Shown here: positions 27,611 to 36,646 of the stretch, piece after piece | Position numbering within the stretch: position 1 is the first letter of the stretch | Layout of the letters: each line of letters starts with the position of its first letter | Virus record (IMG/VR): IMGVR_UViG_3300042893_000684 | Span: 40,427 to 104,426 of that record | Length of the DNA: 64,000 nucleotides | Strand: one strand, 5' to 3' | From: a virus | Made by a program: the position numbers and the translations under genes | The notes under the pieces: generated by a model | Database searches by the model: none | What the model saw: only the letters and a program-made list of their open reading frames with translations | Told to the model about the DNA's origin: nothing

Positions 27611-28875
27611 ATACAGAAGCAACATTAATCTCTGCTGTATGTAAGAATAAAGATATTAGCACACTACTGGCAGACAACGTAGATGATCTGTTTACATCGC
27701 ATAGAGATATCTGGGAAAGCCTAAAGTCATACTACTATAAGTTTAAAGCAGTTCCTGAAGCAGGCGTTCTTATGGAACGACACAAAGACTTTGAGCCAGT
27801 AGAAGCAAAGGCAGAAACTGGCTACTACCTAGACATACTAAAGAATGAGTTTATATCTAACAAGCTTAAGACAATTATTTTGCGTGGAGGCTCGGCCTTA
27901 AAAGAAGATGCAGCATCAAGAGTTCTTGCACAAATGCAGAGCGACCTTGCTGGACTAAGCCGATACACAAACAACGTAAGAGACTTAGATATTATTGATG
28001 TTGAAAATGCTGCACGACATTATCAGGCAGTTAAAGAACGTTCATCTGTAATGGGCGGTGCACCAGGAATCCTTACAGGGTTTGAGGCAATTGATAAAGC
28101 ATATCCAACAGGTATGGCACCAGGACATTTAATTGTAGCAATTGGTTGGCCAGGAAAAGGTAAGACTTGGTTTACTGCTTACCTTGCATGCAAGGCATGG
28201 GAGCAAGGCTTTAAGCCAATGATTGTATCTCTTGAAATGTCTCCAGAGAATATGCGTGACCGTATCTTTACGATGCTTGGCTCAGGAATATTCCGTGCAA
28301 GTGATTTGTCAAAGGGCGACATTAACATTGATGATTTCCGTAACTGGGGAAACAAGAAGTTTGAGGGAAAGAATAGTTTTGTTCTCATCTCAAATGAAGG
28401 TGCATCAGAAGTTACTCCCGCAACCATTCAAGGCAAGATAGATCAGCATAAACCAGATTTAGTTATCCTAGATTACCACCAGCTATTTAATGATAACAAG
28501 CGATCTAACTCTGAAGTAGAAAGAAATAGAAACGTTTCTCGTGAGTTTAAGATGCTTGCAGTTTCTAATAACATTCCTATTATTGATATCACCGCTGCAA
28601 CTGCAGACGATATCTCTGATCAAGATAATCCGCCAATGATGAGCCAAGTTGCTTGGTCAAAGGCAATTGAGTATGATGCTGATATGGCTCTAGCCGTTCA
28701 CAGATACCCACAAACTAATATGATTGAGATTGTTTCTCGCAAGAATAGACACGGTCACGATTTTAATTTCTATCTAGACTGGGATATCAACCGTGGTATC
28801 GTCAAGGAAATTTACGAGAATCCATTCCAAAAAGATGAACCACAAACAGATAAAAAGATTTCAAGTAAGGGTTGA
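27607..28875 (+). CDS. DnaB-type replicative helicase
   Basis: This 422-residue protein starts with GTG in an overlap with the previous gene. It has a short N-terminal helical domain and a RecA-like motor domain: Walker A GWPGKGKT (about residues 179-186), VSLEMS (about 209), Walker B with LVILDYHQL (about 288), and the C-terminal arginine-finger region near SRKNRHG. It would unwind DNA as a hexamer together with the primase and polymerase encoded just downstream. Confidence 0.9.
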   Translation: MNTEATLISAVCKNKDISTLLADNVDDLFTSHRDIWESLKSYYYKFKAVPEAGVLMERHKDFEPVEAKAETGYYLDILKNEFISNKLKTIILRGGSALKEDAASRVLAQMQSDLAGLSRYTNNVRDLDIIDVENAARHYQAVKERSSVMGGAPGILTGFEAIDKAYPTGMAPGHLIVAIGWPGKGKTWFTAYLACKAWEQGFKPMIVSLEMSPENMRDRIFTMLGSGIFRASDLSKGDINIDDFRNWGNKKFEGKNSFVLISNEGASEVTPATIQGKIDQHKPDLVILDYHQLFNDNKRSNSEVERNRNVSREFKMLAVSNNIPIIDITAATADDISDQDNPPMMSQVAWSKAIEYDADMALAVHRYPQTNMIEIVSRKNRHGHDFNFYLDWDINRGIVKEIYENPFQKDEPQTDKKISSKG

Positions 28876-29134
28876 GTTTGCTGACGACTCTGGTATACCT
28901 AGATTAAAATACCAGTACGAAAGCATGCTTACTCACGATATGAGAAGCAAAGGTTATGCTAGAGTCCTTGACATAGACACTAGTTTCTCGGTAGAATTTG
29001 ACGGACAAACGTGGGTGTTCTTAATGACACTCTACGGAGTATACGTAGGAAAGAAGAAGGCATGGCTATCAGAGGGTATAACGCAAGGAAAATTGATTCC
29101 ACGCAATATGCGCCCAACCATATCAAGTCGGTAG
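28835..29134 (+). CDS. Unknown protein between helicase and primase
   Basis: A 99-residue product follows from the ATG at 28835, overlapping the helicase end by 41 bases; an earlier in-frame start at 28793 would overlap more. It is basic and beta-rich, with QVRVEFADDSGIPRLKY near the start and a Trp-Val-Phe strand in the middle. It also overlaps the primase gene. No family was recognised; coupling suggests a replisome accessory role. Confidence 0.5.
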   Translation: MNHKQIKRFQVRVEFADDSGIPRLKYQYESMLTHDMRSKGYARVLDIDTSFSVEFDGQTWVFLMTLYGVYVGKKKAWLSEGITQGKLIPRNMRPTISSR

Positions 29135-30060
29135 TAAAAGCTTTAGGCTTAGATGTAGTTGCGGAACCAGGCAATGAGGTTATGTTCTACTGCCCTTTTC
29201 ATTCCAATAGACACACTGCAAGCTGTTGCATAAACAAATCATCAGGTGCATGGCTATGCTTTAATCCATCATGCGGAGAGTCTGGAACATTAACTGAGTT
29301 AGTTAGACGTGTGCTACACAAGAATGACTTTGAAGCAATTAGATTTATTGCAACACAAGAGCAAGCCGCTCTTAATAATTTTGATGAGATTATGGCAAAT
29401 ATGTTTGAAGAAAAGCCAGACTTCGAAGAGTTTTCCCAAGAAACTTTAGATAGACTTCATACAGATCTTTTAGCAAGCCAAAGCGCAAAAGACTATCTTA
29501 AATCAAGAAGTATTAATGAGGATTCTATGAACCATTTTGGATTAGGATACTCTACTTCAATGAATATGGTTATTACTCCTGTGCATAGTCCAGACGGAAC
29601 ACCGATAGGTTTAGTGGGAAGATCAATCGAGGGCAAGTCATTTAAAAATAGTACCAACCTGCCTAAGAGCAAAACATTATTTAACGTTCATCGTGCAAAG
29701 AAAATTGGTGAGAATGTTATTGTAGTTGAATCCAACTTTGATGCAATTAGAATACATCAAGCTGGGTTTCCAAATGTGGTGGCCGTCCTTGGTGGTATAT
29801 TATCAACAGAACAGCAAAAGCTTTTAAATAGATATTTTAATAAAATAACTGTAATGACAGACGCAGATTTGGCTGGCAGAGAGCTAGGATTGAGCATAGC
29901 CAATAGATTAAAAAATAAAGACCTCTTGTGGGCTTCCTATGAATATGGTAAGATATATCCACATGATGCAAAAGATGCTGGCGACATGACCGATGAGGAA
30001 ATAAAGACCTGCATTAAAAATTCTGTATCCGACATCGAATACAGATCCTGGAACTCGTGA
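29062..30060 (+). CDS. DnaG-type primase
   Basis: The ATG at 29062 is chosen over an in-frame start at 29011, giving 332 residues. The N-terminal zinc domain has CPFH (about 43-46) and CFNPSCG (about 65-71), the CHC2 pattern. The TOPRIM part shows VIVVESNFDAIRI (about 217-229) and TDADLAGREL (about 265-274), carrying the acidic metal ligands. It makes RNA primers for the helicase-polymerase set encoded on both sides. No helicase-interacting C-terminal domain is obvious. Confidence 0.88.
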   Translation: MAIRGYNARKIDSTQYAPNHIKSVVKALGLDVVAEPGNEVMFYCPFHSNRHTASCCINKSSGAWLCFNPSCGESGTLTELVRRVLHKNDFEAIRFIATQEQAALNNFDEIMANMFEEKPDFEEFSQETLDRLHTDLLASQSAKDYLKSRSINEDSMNHFGLGYSTSMNMVITPVHSPDGTPIGLVGRSIEGKSFKNSTNLPKSKTLFNVHRAKKIGENVIVVESNFDAIRIHQAGFPNVVAVLGGILSTEQQKLLNRYFNKITVMTDADLAGRELGLSIANRLKNKDLLWASYEYGKIYPHDAKDAGDMTDEEIKTCIKNSVSDIEYRSWNS

Positions 30061-30092
30061 TATAATAAAAATACAGATGGATATATACCATC
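30061..30092 (+). promoter_or_regulatory. Promoter with 5'-end hairpin
   Basis: TATAAT (30061-30066) begins one base after the primase stop. GATGG (30076-30080) pairs with CCATC (30088-30092) over an ATATATA loop, directly after the predicted start (about 30073). An AAGGAGAT ribosome site then precedes the ATG at 30115. Confidence 0.55.
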
Positions 30093-30114
30093 AACTACAA
30101 ACAAGGAGATACAT

Positions 30115-30783
30115 ATGAGTATAGTAAAGGGTCTAAAGGACCTAAACAAAGCACTCGATAAGCCGTCATATTCTGGCGGAGACGAAAACAAAGGCCGTTG
30201 GCTAAAAGTTGAAGACGGCGAAAGCGTAAAGATTAGATTCCTCCAGGAACTTGATCCAGATTCACCAACATATAATGACAAGCTTGGTTGCGGATTTATC
30301 GCATTAGAGCACACTAACCCAAAGGATTATCGTCGCAAGGCTCTAGACACAATGGAGTCAGAGGGACGTGACTGGGCAAACGAACAACATCGCAAGGATC
30401 CAAAGGCTGGCTGGAAGGCCAGGACCCGCCTATATATCAACGTCTTGGTAGACGATGGTAAAGAAGAGCCATATGTTGCAATTCTTTCACAAGGTACAAG
30501 CGGTAAAACAATTACACCTACCTTAATTGAATACGCTGGCGAGATGGGAAGCATCACTAACTTGATGTGGAGAATTAAGCGCAATGGTTCAAAGACAGAC
30601 ACAAGTTATACAATTATTCCATTGGCAAAAGACGAAACACCATTTGATTTCACTGCGCTGGAATTGTATGACCTAGAAAAAACAGCAGTACGCCACGTAA
30701 CATATGCAGAGCAAGAAGCTTTCTATATGGGCGAAGGTGGAAATAATGAAGAGTCTACTTCTTCAAGTAGCATAGACTGGTAA
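30115..30783 (+). CDS. Single-stranded DNA-binding-like protein
   Basis: This 222-residue protein lies between primase and polymerase and has an OB-fold-like strand pattern (TRLYINVLVDD.. YVAILSQG, residues 105-130). The C-terminal tail is Glu/Ser-rich and ends in the acidic-aromatic tip SSIDW, comparable to the tips by which single-strand binding proteins recruit partners. The N-terminal 25 residues are Lys-rich. Its own promoter and strong ribosome site suggest high dosage, as expected for a stoichiometric DNA coat. Confidence 0.65.
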   Translation: MSIVKGLKDLNKALDKPSYSGGDENKGRWLKVEDGESVKIRFLQELDPDSPTYNDKLGCGFIALEHTNPKDYRRKALDTMESEGRDWANEQHRKDPKAGWKARTRLYINVLVDDGKEEPYVAILSQGTSGKTITPTLIEYAGEMGSITNLMWRIKRNGSKTDTSYTIIPLAKDETPFDFTALELYDLEKTAVRHVTYAEQEAFYMGEGGNNEESTSSSSIDW

Positions 30784-30806
30784 TAGGTTAAGAGGCGGAG
30801 AGTTAA

Positions 30807-33800
30807 ATGAAATTTACACACTTACATGTGCATTCCTACTATTCTTTAATGGATGGGCTTAACTCTCCCCTCGAACTTGTTCAAGCGGCAAAAGCGGCGG
30901 GACAAACAGCAATAGCAATTACAGATCACGGAACATTATCATCACACCGTGAAATGCAAATTGCGTGTAGAGAAGAAGGCATAAAGCCAATCCTTGGAGT
31001 AGAAGCATACATATCTCCAACAGACAGATTTGATAAGTCTTCAAAGACAGATAAGTCTATTCAAGCATACAACCACATCATCCTATTAGCAAAGAATAAA
31101 AAGGGATTAGAAAATATTAATATTCTCCAAGAGCTTGCATGGAACGAAGGCTTTTATCATAAGCCACGTATTGATAGGGAGATATTAAATGAATACTCGG
31201 AAGGCATTATTGTATTGTCTGGATGCCTTAATGGTCTTATCTCTAAGTGCATCGAGAAGAATGAGTTCTCTGAAGCTAAACTCCTTCTCAAAGACTTTAA
31301 GAAAATTTTCGGTGAAGATTTTTATATTGAGGTTCAGGCTCACAATCCGAAAGAAATAAATGAAGGCTTGCTATCTCTAGCAGATGAACTTAAAATTAAA
31401 GCGGTGGCAACAGGAGATGCTCACTTTGCTAAAGAAGAAGACAGAGTATTAGAAGAGGCAATGCTTATATTATCAACATCCCCTAAGATGGATAAGGATG
31501 CTGACTTTGAAATGTCCAGACAGATTAAAGATATTAATGAAAGATTAAATTACCTATATCCAGACCGTAGAATATCATTTCAAGACTACAATTTATTTAT
31601 CCAATCACGATCTGAAATTGAGGCGGACTTTAATAAGGCTGGAATTACTCGTACAGATATATATGAGAATACAATTGAGATATCTGACAAAATTGAAGAA
31701 TACGATTTTAACAGGGGTCTAGACCTACTCCCTGTACCCAAGACCGATGCTGACCAGAAACTGGCTGAGATGGCCTTCCAGGGCCTAGAAAGGCTACGTT
31801 TAACAGACGGCTGGCTAGGAAATGATGTGTATGAGCAAAGATTAATGGAAGAATTAGAAGTAATTAGAAACAAGTCCTTTGCATCATATTTTTTAGTTGT
31901 GGCAGATATGATTAACTGGGCTAAAGAAAATAATATTATGGTTGGTCCTGGTCGTGGTTCCGCAGCTGGATCTTTAGTTTGTTATACATTAGGGATTACT
32001 GATGTGGACCCAATAGAGTATGATTTACTGTTCTTCCGTTTTATTAATCCAGAACGTAATGACTTTCCAGATATTGATACAGACTTTGAAGACCGCCGTC
32101 GTAAAGAGGTTAAGGATTATTTAAAGAAGAAGTTTAAGCACGTTGCATCTATTTCTACATACACTTACTTTAAAGATAAGGGTGTAATTAGAGATGCTGC
32201 TCGTGTATTTATGGTTCCACTTTCAGATGTTAACCGTGCAATGAAGTCTATTGATACCTTTGAAGACTTTGTTGAGTCGCCAAATACTAAGGAGTTTAGA
32301 ACCAAATACCCTGAAGTCTTGTGGCTTGCAGATAGACTTCGTGGAAGAATTAGATCTGTTGGAGTACACGCTGCAGGTGTTGTAGTTGCAAAAGATGATT
32401 TAAGAAAATATGCTCCTGTTGAATCAAGAGCGGACGCAAGTGATTTAGTATCAGGTAGAATTCCTGTCGTCGCATACGATATGGATACGGTTGCAGATAT
32501 AGGTCTTATTAAGCTAGATGCACTAGGTCTTAAGACTTTATCTGTGATCTCAGATACACTTGCTTCGATTAAAAAGCGCTCAGGCAAAGATATTAATCTT
32601 TCAGAGTTGACACTTGACGATCCCGATGTTTATAAAGTTCTAAGCGAAGGGTATACAAAGGGAGTATTTCAAGCAGAAGCAACCCCATATACTAATTTGC
32701 TAATCAAGATGGGCGTAGATAAGTTTGAAGATCTTGCTGCATCAAATGCATTAGTTCGTCCAGGAGCTATGAATACAGTAGGTGCTTCTTATATTAAGCG
32801 TAAACACGGTAATGAAGCAGTCCAGTTTATTCATCCAATTATGAAGCCTTTTACCGAGAATACATATGGTGTTATTATATATCAGGAGCAGGTTATGCAG
32901 GCATGCGTACACCTGGGCGGTATGACTTGGTCAGAGGCTGATAAGGTCCGCAAGATTATTGGAAAGAAGAAAGATGCAAAAGAGTTTGACCAATTCAAAG
33001 ATAGGTTTATTGCTGGGGCTTCAAAACACATTTCTAAGAAGCAAGCCGAAACGCTCTGGCATACTTTTGAAGCGCATGCTGGTTATTCTTTTAACCGCTC
33101 CCATGCTGTTGCTTACTCTATGCTTAGTTATTATACTGCTTGGCTTAAGTTTTATTATCCACTTGAGTTCATGTTTTCGATTCTTAAAAACGAAAATGAC
33201 AAGGACAAAAGAACAGAGTATCTGATTGAGGCTAAGAGATTAAAGTTAAGTATTAAGCTTCCACATATCAACGAGTCTGATGTATTCTTTTCTTTAAAGG
33301 AAGACTCGATTAGATTTGGTCTCGGAGAAGTAAAGTTTATTTCAGATAGTATTGCAAACAAAATTATTGACCAGAGACCGTTTGCTTCTTACTCAGAGTT
33401 TATTGACAAGGCTTCTAAAAAAGGTAGCGGAATAAATAGCCGTGCTATCTCTGCTTTAAATGCAATCGGTGGAGCGGCATTCCCAGACAATCCTAGAAGC
33501 GGAAATGAAAAGGATAGTTACTACGAGTATCTAGGTATACCTACATTTAACCTAGAGGGAATTCCACCACGCATTAAATCACAGGCAAGACCTATTGAAG
33601 AGTTTGAAGACCTCGGATCATTTGTTATGTTTGGTATGGTTAAATCAATTAAGCGTGGTAATGGTTGGGCACGTATAGAATTAGTAGATGAAACTGGATC
33701 TATTGGTCTATTCCATACGGAGCAGACTCAAATAGAGACAGGACAGATGTATTTTATCCTTGTAGGTGATAATAGAATTGCTCGTTATGTAAAGGTTAGC

Positions 33801-34088
33801 GATATGGATCCCTCTGGTTCTAATTCATTTGTAGACTACTTATATAAAAAGCAATATGATCTTGACGAAGACGAGTATGTTGTAGTAGACTTTACTCCGT
33901 ATGTAACAAAAGCTGGAAAAACAATGAGCCATATAGTTCTTTCAAACGCACAAAAAGAATTAACTAGAGCAATTGCTTTCCCCACAATGTATAAAATGTC
34001 CCTTGCTAAAATGCGAGAAGGAATGAAATGTAAGGTTGTTCTATCTACTTTAGATGATGGAACTTTAATGGTAAAGGAAATAAAATGA
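30807..34088 (+). CDS. DNA polymerase III alpha subunit (DnaE type)
   Basis: This 1093-residue protein has an N-terminal PHP domain (HLHVHS at 5-10, ITDHGT about 39-44, YNHIILLAKN), then the C-family polymerase palm with VGPGRGSAAGS and PDIDTDF (about 419-425) carrying two catalytic aspartates and a third in LIKLDALGL (about 570). Helix-hairpin-helix and OB-fold parts follow (EDLGSFVMFGMVKSI near 935). It is the phage replicative polymerase. Use of a bacterial-type DnaE instead of a family A or B enzyme is less usual for phages. Confidence 0.95.
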   Translation: MKFTHLHVHSYYSLMDGLNSPLELVQAAKAAGQTAIAITDHGTLSSHREMQIACREEGIKPILGVEAYISPTDRFDKSSKTDKSIQAYNHIILLAKNKKGLENINILQELAWNEGFYHKPRIDREILNEYSEGIIVLSGCLNGLISKCIEKNEFSEAKLLLKDFKKIFGEDFYIEVQAHNPKEINEGLLSLADELKIKAVATGDAHFAKEEDRVLEEAMLILSTSPKMDKDADFEMSRQIKDINERLNYLYPDRRISFQDYNLFIQSRSEIEADFNKAGITRTDIYENTIEISDKIEEYDFNRGLDLLPVPKTDADQKLAEMAFQGLERLRLTDGWLGNDVYEQRLMEELEVIRNKSFASYFLVVADMINWAKENNIMVGPGRGSAAGSLVCYTLGITDVDPIEYDLLFFRFINPERNDFPDIDTDFEDRRRKEVKDYLKKKFKHVASISTYTYFKDKGVIRDAARVFMVPLSDVNRAMKSIDTFEDFVESPNTKEFRTKYPEVLWLADRLRGRIRSVGVHAAGVVVAKDDLRKYAPVESRADASDLVSGRIPVVAYDMDTVADIGLIKLDALGLKTLSVISDTLASIKKRSGKDINLSELTLDDPDVYKVLSEGYTKGVFQAEATPYTNLLIKMGVDKFEDLAASNALVRPGAMNTVGASYIKRKHGNEAVQFIHPIMKPFTENTYGVIIYQEQVMQACVHLGGMTWSEADKVRKIIGKKKDAKEFDQFKDRFIAGASKHISKKQAETLWHTFEAHAGYSFNRSHAVAYSMLSYYTAWLKFYYPLEFMFSILKNENDKDKRTEYLIEAKRLKLSIKLPHINESDVFFSLKEDSIRFGLGEVKFISDSIANKIIDQRPFASYSEFIDKASKKGSGINSRAISALNAIGGAAFPDNPRSGNEKDSYYEYLGIPTFNLEGIPPRIKSQARPIEEFEDLGSFVMFGMVKSIKRGNGWARIELVDETGSIGLFHTEQTQIETGQMYFILVGDNRIARYVKVSDMDPSGSNSFVDYLYKKQYDLDEDEYVVVDFTPYVTKAGKTMSHIVLSNAQKELTRAIAFPTMYKMSLAKMREGMKCKVVLSTLDDGTLMVKEIK

Positions 34089-34369
34089 CAGAAGAAGTGC
34101 AGCACGACATTAATCAAATACAGGCTTCACTAACTGCAAGCAAGGTTCTTGTTGCAATTCTTGAGACCCTCGGTGAAGTTAGAGTAGAAACAAAAACATT
34201 GGTAGGAGCGGAAAATAAAGACAAAGAGCTCATTGTAGATTACGATGAGAATGGACCATCTTTTATTTTTAGACTTCCACGCCCAGGTGATTTTGAATTT
34301 AATGCAGATCTAATTGAAGAAGCAAATATAACTCAAGAAAACAAGGATCTAATTAATGACTTCGAATAA
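34085..34369 (+). CDS. Unknown small acidic protein
   Basis: This 94-residue protein begins in an ATGA overlap with the polymerase stop. It has an N-terminal helix (QIQASLTASKVLVAILETLGEV) and an acidic C-terminal part. No family was recognised. Coupling to the polymerase gene suggests co-expression with replication proteins. Confidence 0.6.
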   Translation: MTEEVQHDINQIQASLTASKVLVAILETLGEVRVETKTLVGAENKDKELIVDYDENGPSFIFRLPRPGDFEFNADLIEEANITQENKDLINDFE

Positions 34370-34703
34370 TTTAGTTACGGAATACGGACTAGACGCCCTA
34401 GCAGCCATATTACACGAAACTGCAATTGAAAAAGGATTTTGGGATGGAACAATTAGTTACGACAAAGTTGGGAATAAGTTGGCTTTAGTTCATTCAGAAG
34501 TTACAGAGGTGCTTGAGGCAATTAGAAAGAATAAAGGTTCAGAAGAAGTTGTTGAAGAGATGGCAGATGTAATTATCAGATTACTTGATATCTATGCAGC
34601 AATGAGAAATTCAGGAGATTTAATACATAGCCTAGATGAAGTTCTAGAAAAGAAAATTAATATAAACAAGGAGCGTCCAGCACTTCACGGCAATTTATTT
34701 TAA
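34356..34703 (+). CDS. MazG-like nucleotide pyrophosphohydrolase
   Basis: This 115-residue all-helical protein carries the MazG/dUTPase-2-type metal site pattern: HSEVTEVLEAIRK (about 46-58) followed by EEMADVIIRLLDIY (about 66-79). These enzymes hydrolyse (d)NTPs to monophosphates, cleaning nucleotide pools or lowering alarmones. The length fits a single minimal domain. It overlaps the gene before it by 14 bases and precedes recA. Confidence 0.78.
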   Translation: MTSNNLVTEYGLDALAAILHETAIEKGFWDGTISYDKVGNKLALVHSEVTEVLEAIRKNKGSEEVVEEMADVIIRLLDIYAAMRNSGDLIHSLDEVLEKKININKERPALHGNLF

Positions 34704-34712
34704 TGCTATACT
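34704..34712 (+). promoter_or_regulatory. Promoter for recA-like gene
   Basis: An extended -10 (TGC then TATACT, 34707-34712) lies 20 bases before the ATG at 34733, with a purine-rich GAGAGAG stretch as likely ribosome site. No clear -35 was seen. Confidence 0.5.
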
Positions 34713-34732
34713 ATAAAAAAGAGAGAGTATAA

Positions 34733-35737
34733 ATGAGCGTAGATATTGATAACATATTAGCAAAGCTAGACCCTAAAACAAGAGCAAGAGTTCAATCTGC
34801 ACAGGATGTACAAGTTGAAAAACAACTTACTCCAAGTATTGGACTAAACTTTGCATTACGTGGGGGGTTAGGATACGGTAGACAAGTGCTTGTATGGGGC
34901 AACAAGTCCGCTGGTAAATCTTCTTTCTGCCTACAGATGATTGCTCTTGCACAAAAAGAAGGTAAGACTTGTGCTTGGATTGATGCAGAAGCATCTTACG
35001 ATCAGTCATGGGCCGAGCAACTAGGAGTAGATTCGTCTTCCCTTATTTACTCTCCTGCAAAAACCGTTAATGATATGGTTGATGTAGCTACCAAGTTAAT
35101 GGATGCAGGTGTTGATCTTATTGTTGTAGACTCTATCTCTGCATTACTTCCTGCTATTTATTTTGAAAAAGACGGAAATGAAATGAAGGATTTGCAAGAT
35201 ACAAAGCAAATCGGCGCTGAAGCAAAGGATATGACCCACGCAGTCAAGATGTTAAATTATGCAAACAAAAACACACTACTTGTTCTCATCTCACAACAAC
35301 GAAATCAGTTTGGATCTATGCATGCTAGTCACATCCCCACGGGCGGCATGGCTGTCAAGTTCTTCTCTTCCACAGTTATCAAACTCTGGTCTTCTGAAGC
35401 TGAGGCTAATGCTATCAAAGCTGGCATTAAAGTTGGCGACAAAATTATTGAACAAAGAGTTGGCAGGCCAGTTAACTGGATTGTTGATTACAACAAGCTC
35501 GGCCCCCCAAATTTATCGGGACAATACGACTTCTACTACCAAGGGAGTGTTCTTGGTGTAGACAGTGTTGGAGAAACTTTAGACGTTGCAGAAATGTGCG
35601 GCATAGTAGAAAAGGGTGGAGCATGGTATACAGTAAATGGAGAACGTTTTCAAGGACGTGCAAAGGCTGTAGCGTATTTAAAGGAAAATCCAGATGTTGT
35701 AGACAAATTAATAGGCGAGATAAATGCCAAACATTAA
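34733..35737 (+). CDS. recA: RecA-like recombinase
   Basis: This 334-residue protein has Walker A GNKSAGKSS (about 55-63), the acidic residue in WIDAEASYD after strand 3, Walker B LIVVDSISALLP (about 130-141), and the C-terminal segment with GAWYTVNGERFQGR that matches bacterial RecA. It is shorter than cellular RecA because the C-terminal extension is missing. It likely acts in recombination-dependent replication with the Cas4-like nuclease and RuvC-like resolvase downstream. Confidence 0.9.
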   Translation: MSVDIDNILAKLDPKTRARVQSAQDVQVEKQLTPSIGLNFALRGGLGYGRQVLVWGNKSAGKSSFCLQMIALAQKEGKTCAWIDAEASYDQSWAEQLGVDSSSLIYSPAKTVNDMVDVATKLMDAGVDLIVVDSISALLPAIYFEKDGNEMKDLQDTKQIGAEAKDMTHAVKMLNYANKNTLLVLISQQRNQFGSMHASHIPTGGMAVKFFSSTVIKLWSSEAEANAIKAGIKVGDKIIEQRVGRPVNWIVDYNKLGPPNLSGQYDFYYQGSVLGVDSVGETLDVAEMCGIVEKGGAWYTVNGERFQGRAKAVAYLKENPDVVDKLIGEINAKH

Positions 35738-35912
35738 TGAGTTTCTTAATCAACCAGAGCGTATCTTTTCTCCAGAGCTTGAGAAAATAGGCGGATCAAA
35801 GCCATGTAGTAAGTGTGAAAAGGATTCAACAGAATATTTTTGGGATGCAGTTACTACAACGATATCTTGGGAATGTCCAGACGGACATAAGAATTCTTAT
35901 TCGGTGGGATAA
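35724..35912 (+). CDS. Small zinc-binding protein
   Basis: This 62-residue protein overlaps the recA end by 14 bases. CSKCEK (about 28-33) and a later Cys-x5-His-like end (CPDGH) suggest one zinc site. It is directly followed by another coupled gene. Function unknown. Confidence 0.55.
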   Translation: MPNINEFLNQPERIFSPELEKIGGSKPCSKCEKDSTEYFWDAVTTTISWECPDGHKNSYSVG

Positions 35913-36214
35913 TGTCAGAGAGAGCAGAAGTAAAGCGTGACGGGGCTAAGGCTCAGAAGAACAGCGGAAGAGGGGATTACCAGAAAGGTGATGCTCAATG
36001 GAAGCAATTCCTTGTAGATTATAAAGAGGCTGGAACATCCTTTACTTTAAACAAAGATAACTGGGCAAAGATTTGTACAGACACCTTTAAGGTAAATAGA
36101 GATATGCATCCAGCATTAAAGATTATTATTGGGGCAGAGTCTAAGGTTAGACTAGGCATTATTGAGTGGTCAGTTCTTGAAGAGCTGATCCAGTTTTATG
36201 AGGAGAACCACTAG
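35912..36214 (+). CDS. Unknown basic protein
   Basis: This 100-residue protein starts at the last base of the preceding stop. The N-terminal third is very basic and Gly-rich (KRDGAKAQKNSGRGDYQKGD), which suggests nucleic acid contact; the rest is helical. It lies in the recombination block between recA and the Cas4-like gene. No family was recognised. Confidence 0.55.
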   Translation: MSERAEVKRDGAKAQKNSGRGDYQKGDAQWKQFLVDYKEAGTSFTLNKDNWAKICTDTFKVNRDMHPALKIIIGAESKVRLGIIEWSVLEELIQFYEENH

Positions 36215-36321
36215 TGGAACTATTTTTAATTTGCGGTATTGCAATAGGATTTTTGATCGGCTACCCACTGGGTTTATTTATAGACAAACTAGATAAGGAT
36301 ATTAAAAATGACGCAAGATAA
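36214..36321 (+). CDS. 35-residue membrane protein
   Basis: A GTG at the last base of the preceding stop opens a 35-residue frame. Residues 3-24 form a hydrophobic membrane segment (LFLICGIAIGFLIG), and the end is charged. It overlaps the next gene by 14 bases. Overlaps on both sides and the clear membrane helix support it as a real mini-protein. Confidence 0.5.
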   Translation: MELFLICGIAIGFLIGYPLGLFIDKLDKDIKNDAR

Positions 36322-36646
36322 AAATACTCTTGAGCTAATCAGCGACATAACAGAGTTCAATGATCTTCATGAGTTTATGAAGGATGAGCACTTAGATAAA
36401 ACTTTGGCTATTGTTGTAAAGCTTCTTATGAACCCCGATGTGCCTTCGGCAAAGGCTCCTATGCTTATTATGGAACTACAGGCTATGTCAACTAAGTTTG
36501 CAGTAATGTCTTCTATCTATTCAACTATTGCTAAGGATAAAGCGGGCACAGTAAATAACAATAAAAAGAACGTGTATTATTCAGTAAAAGAGTCCATAGA
36601 CAAACTTGTAGATGCACTTAAGTATGTCGTTAGGTATAACTCATAA
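36308..36646 (+). CDS. Unknown helical protein before Cas4-like nuclease
   Basis: This 112-residue all-helical protein ends immediately before the Cas4-like gene. The middle reads as two amphipathic helices (KAPMLIMELQAMSTKFAVM). The tight spacing suggests a partner or accessory factor for the nuclease, but this is inference from order. Confidence 0.55.
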   Translation: MTQDKNTLELISDITEFNDLHEFMKDEHLDKTLAIVVKLLMNPDVPSAKAPMLIMELQAMSTKFAVMSSIYSTIAKDKAGTVNNNKKNVYYSVKESIDKLVDALKYVVRYNS

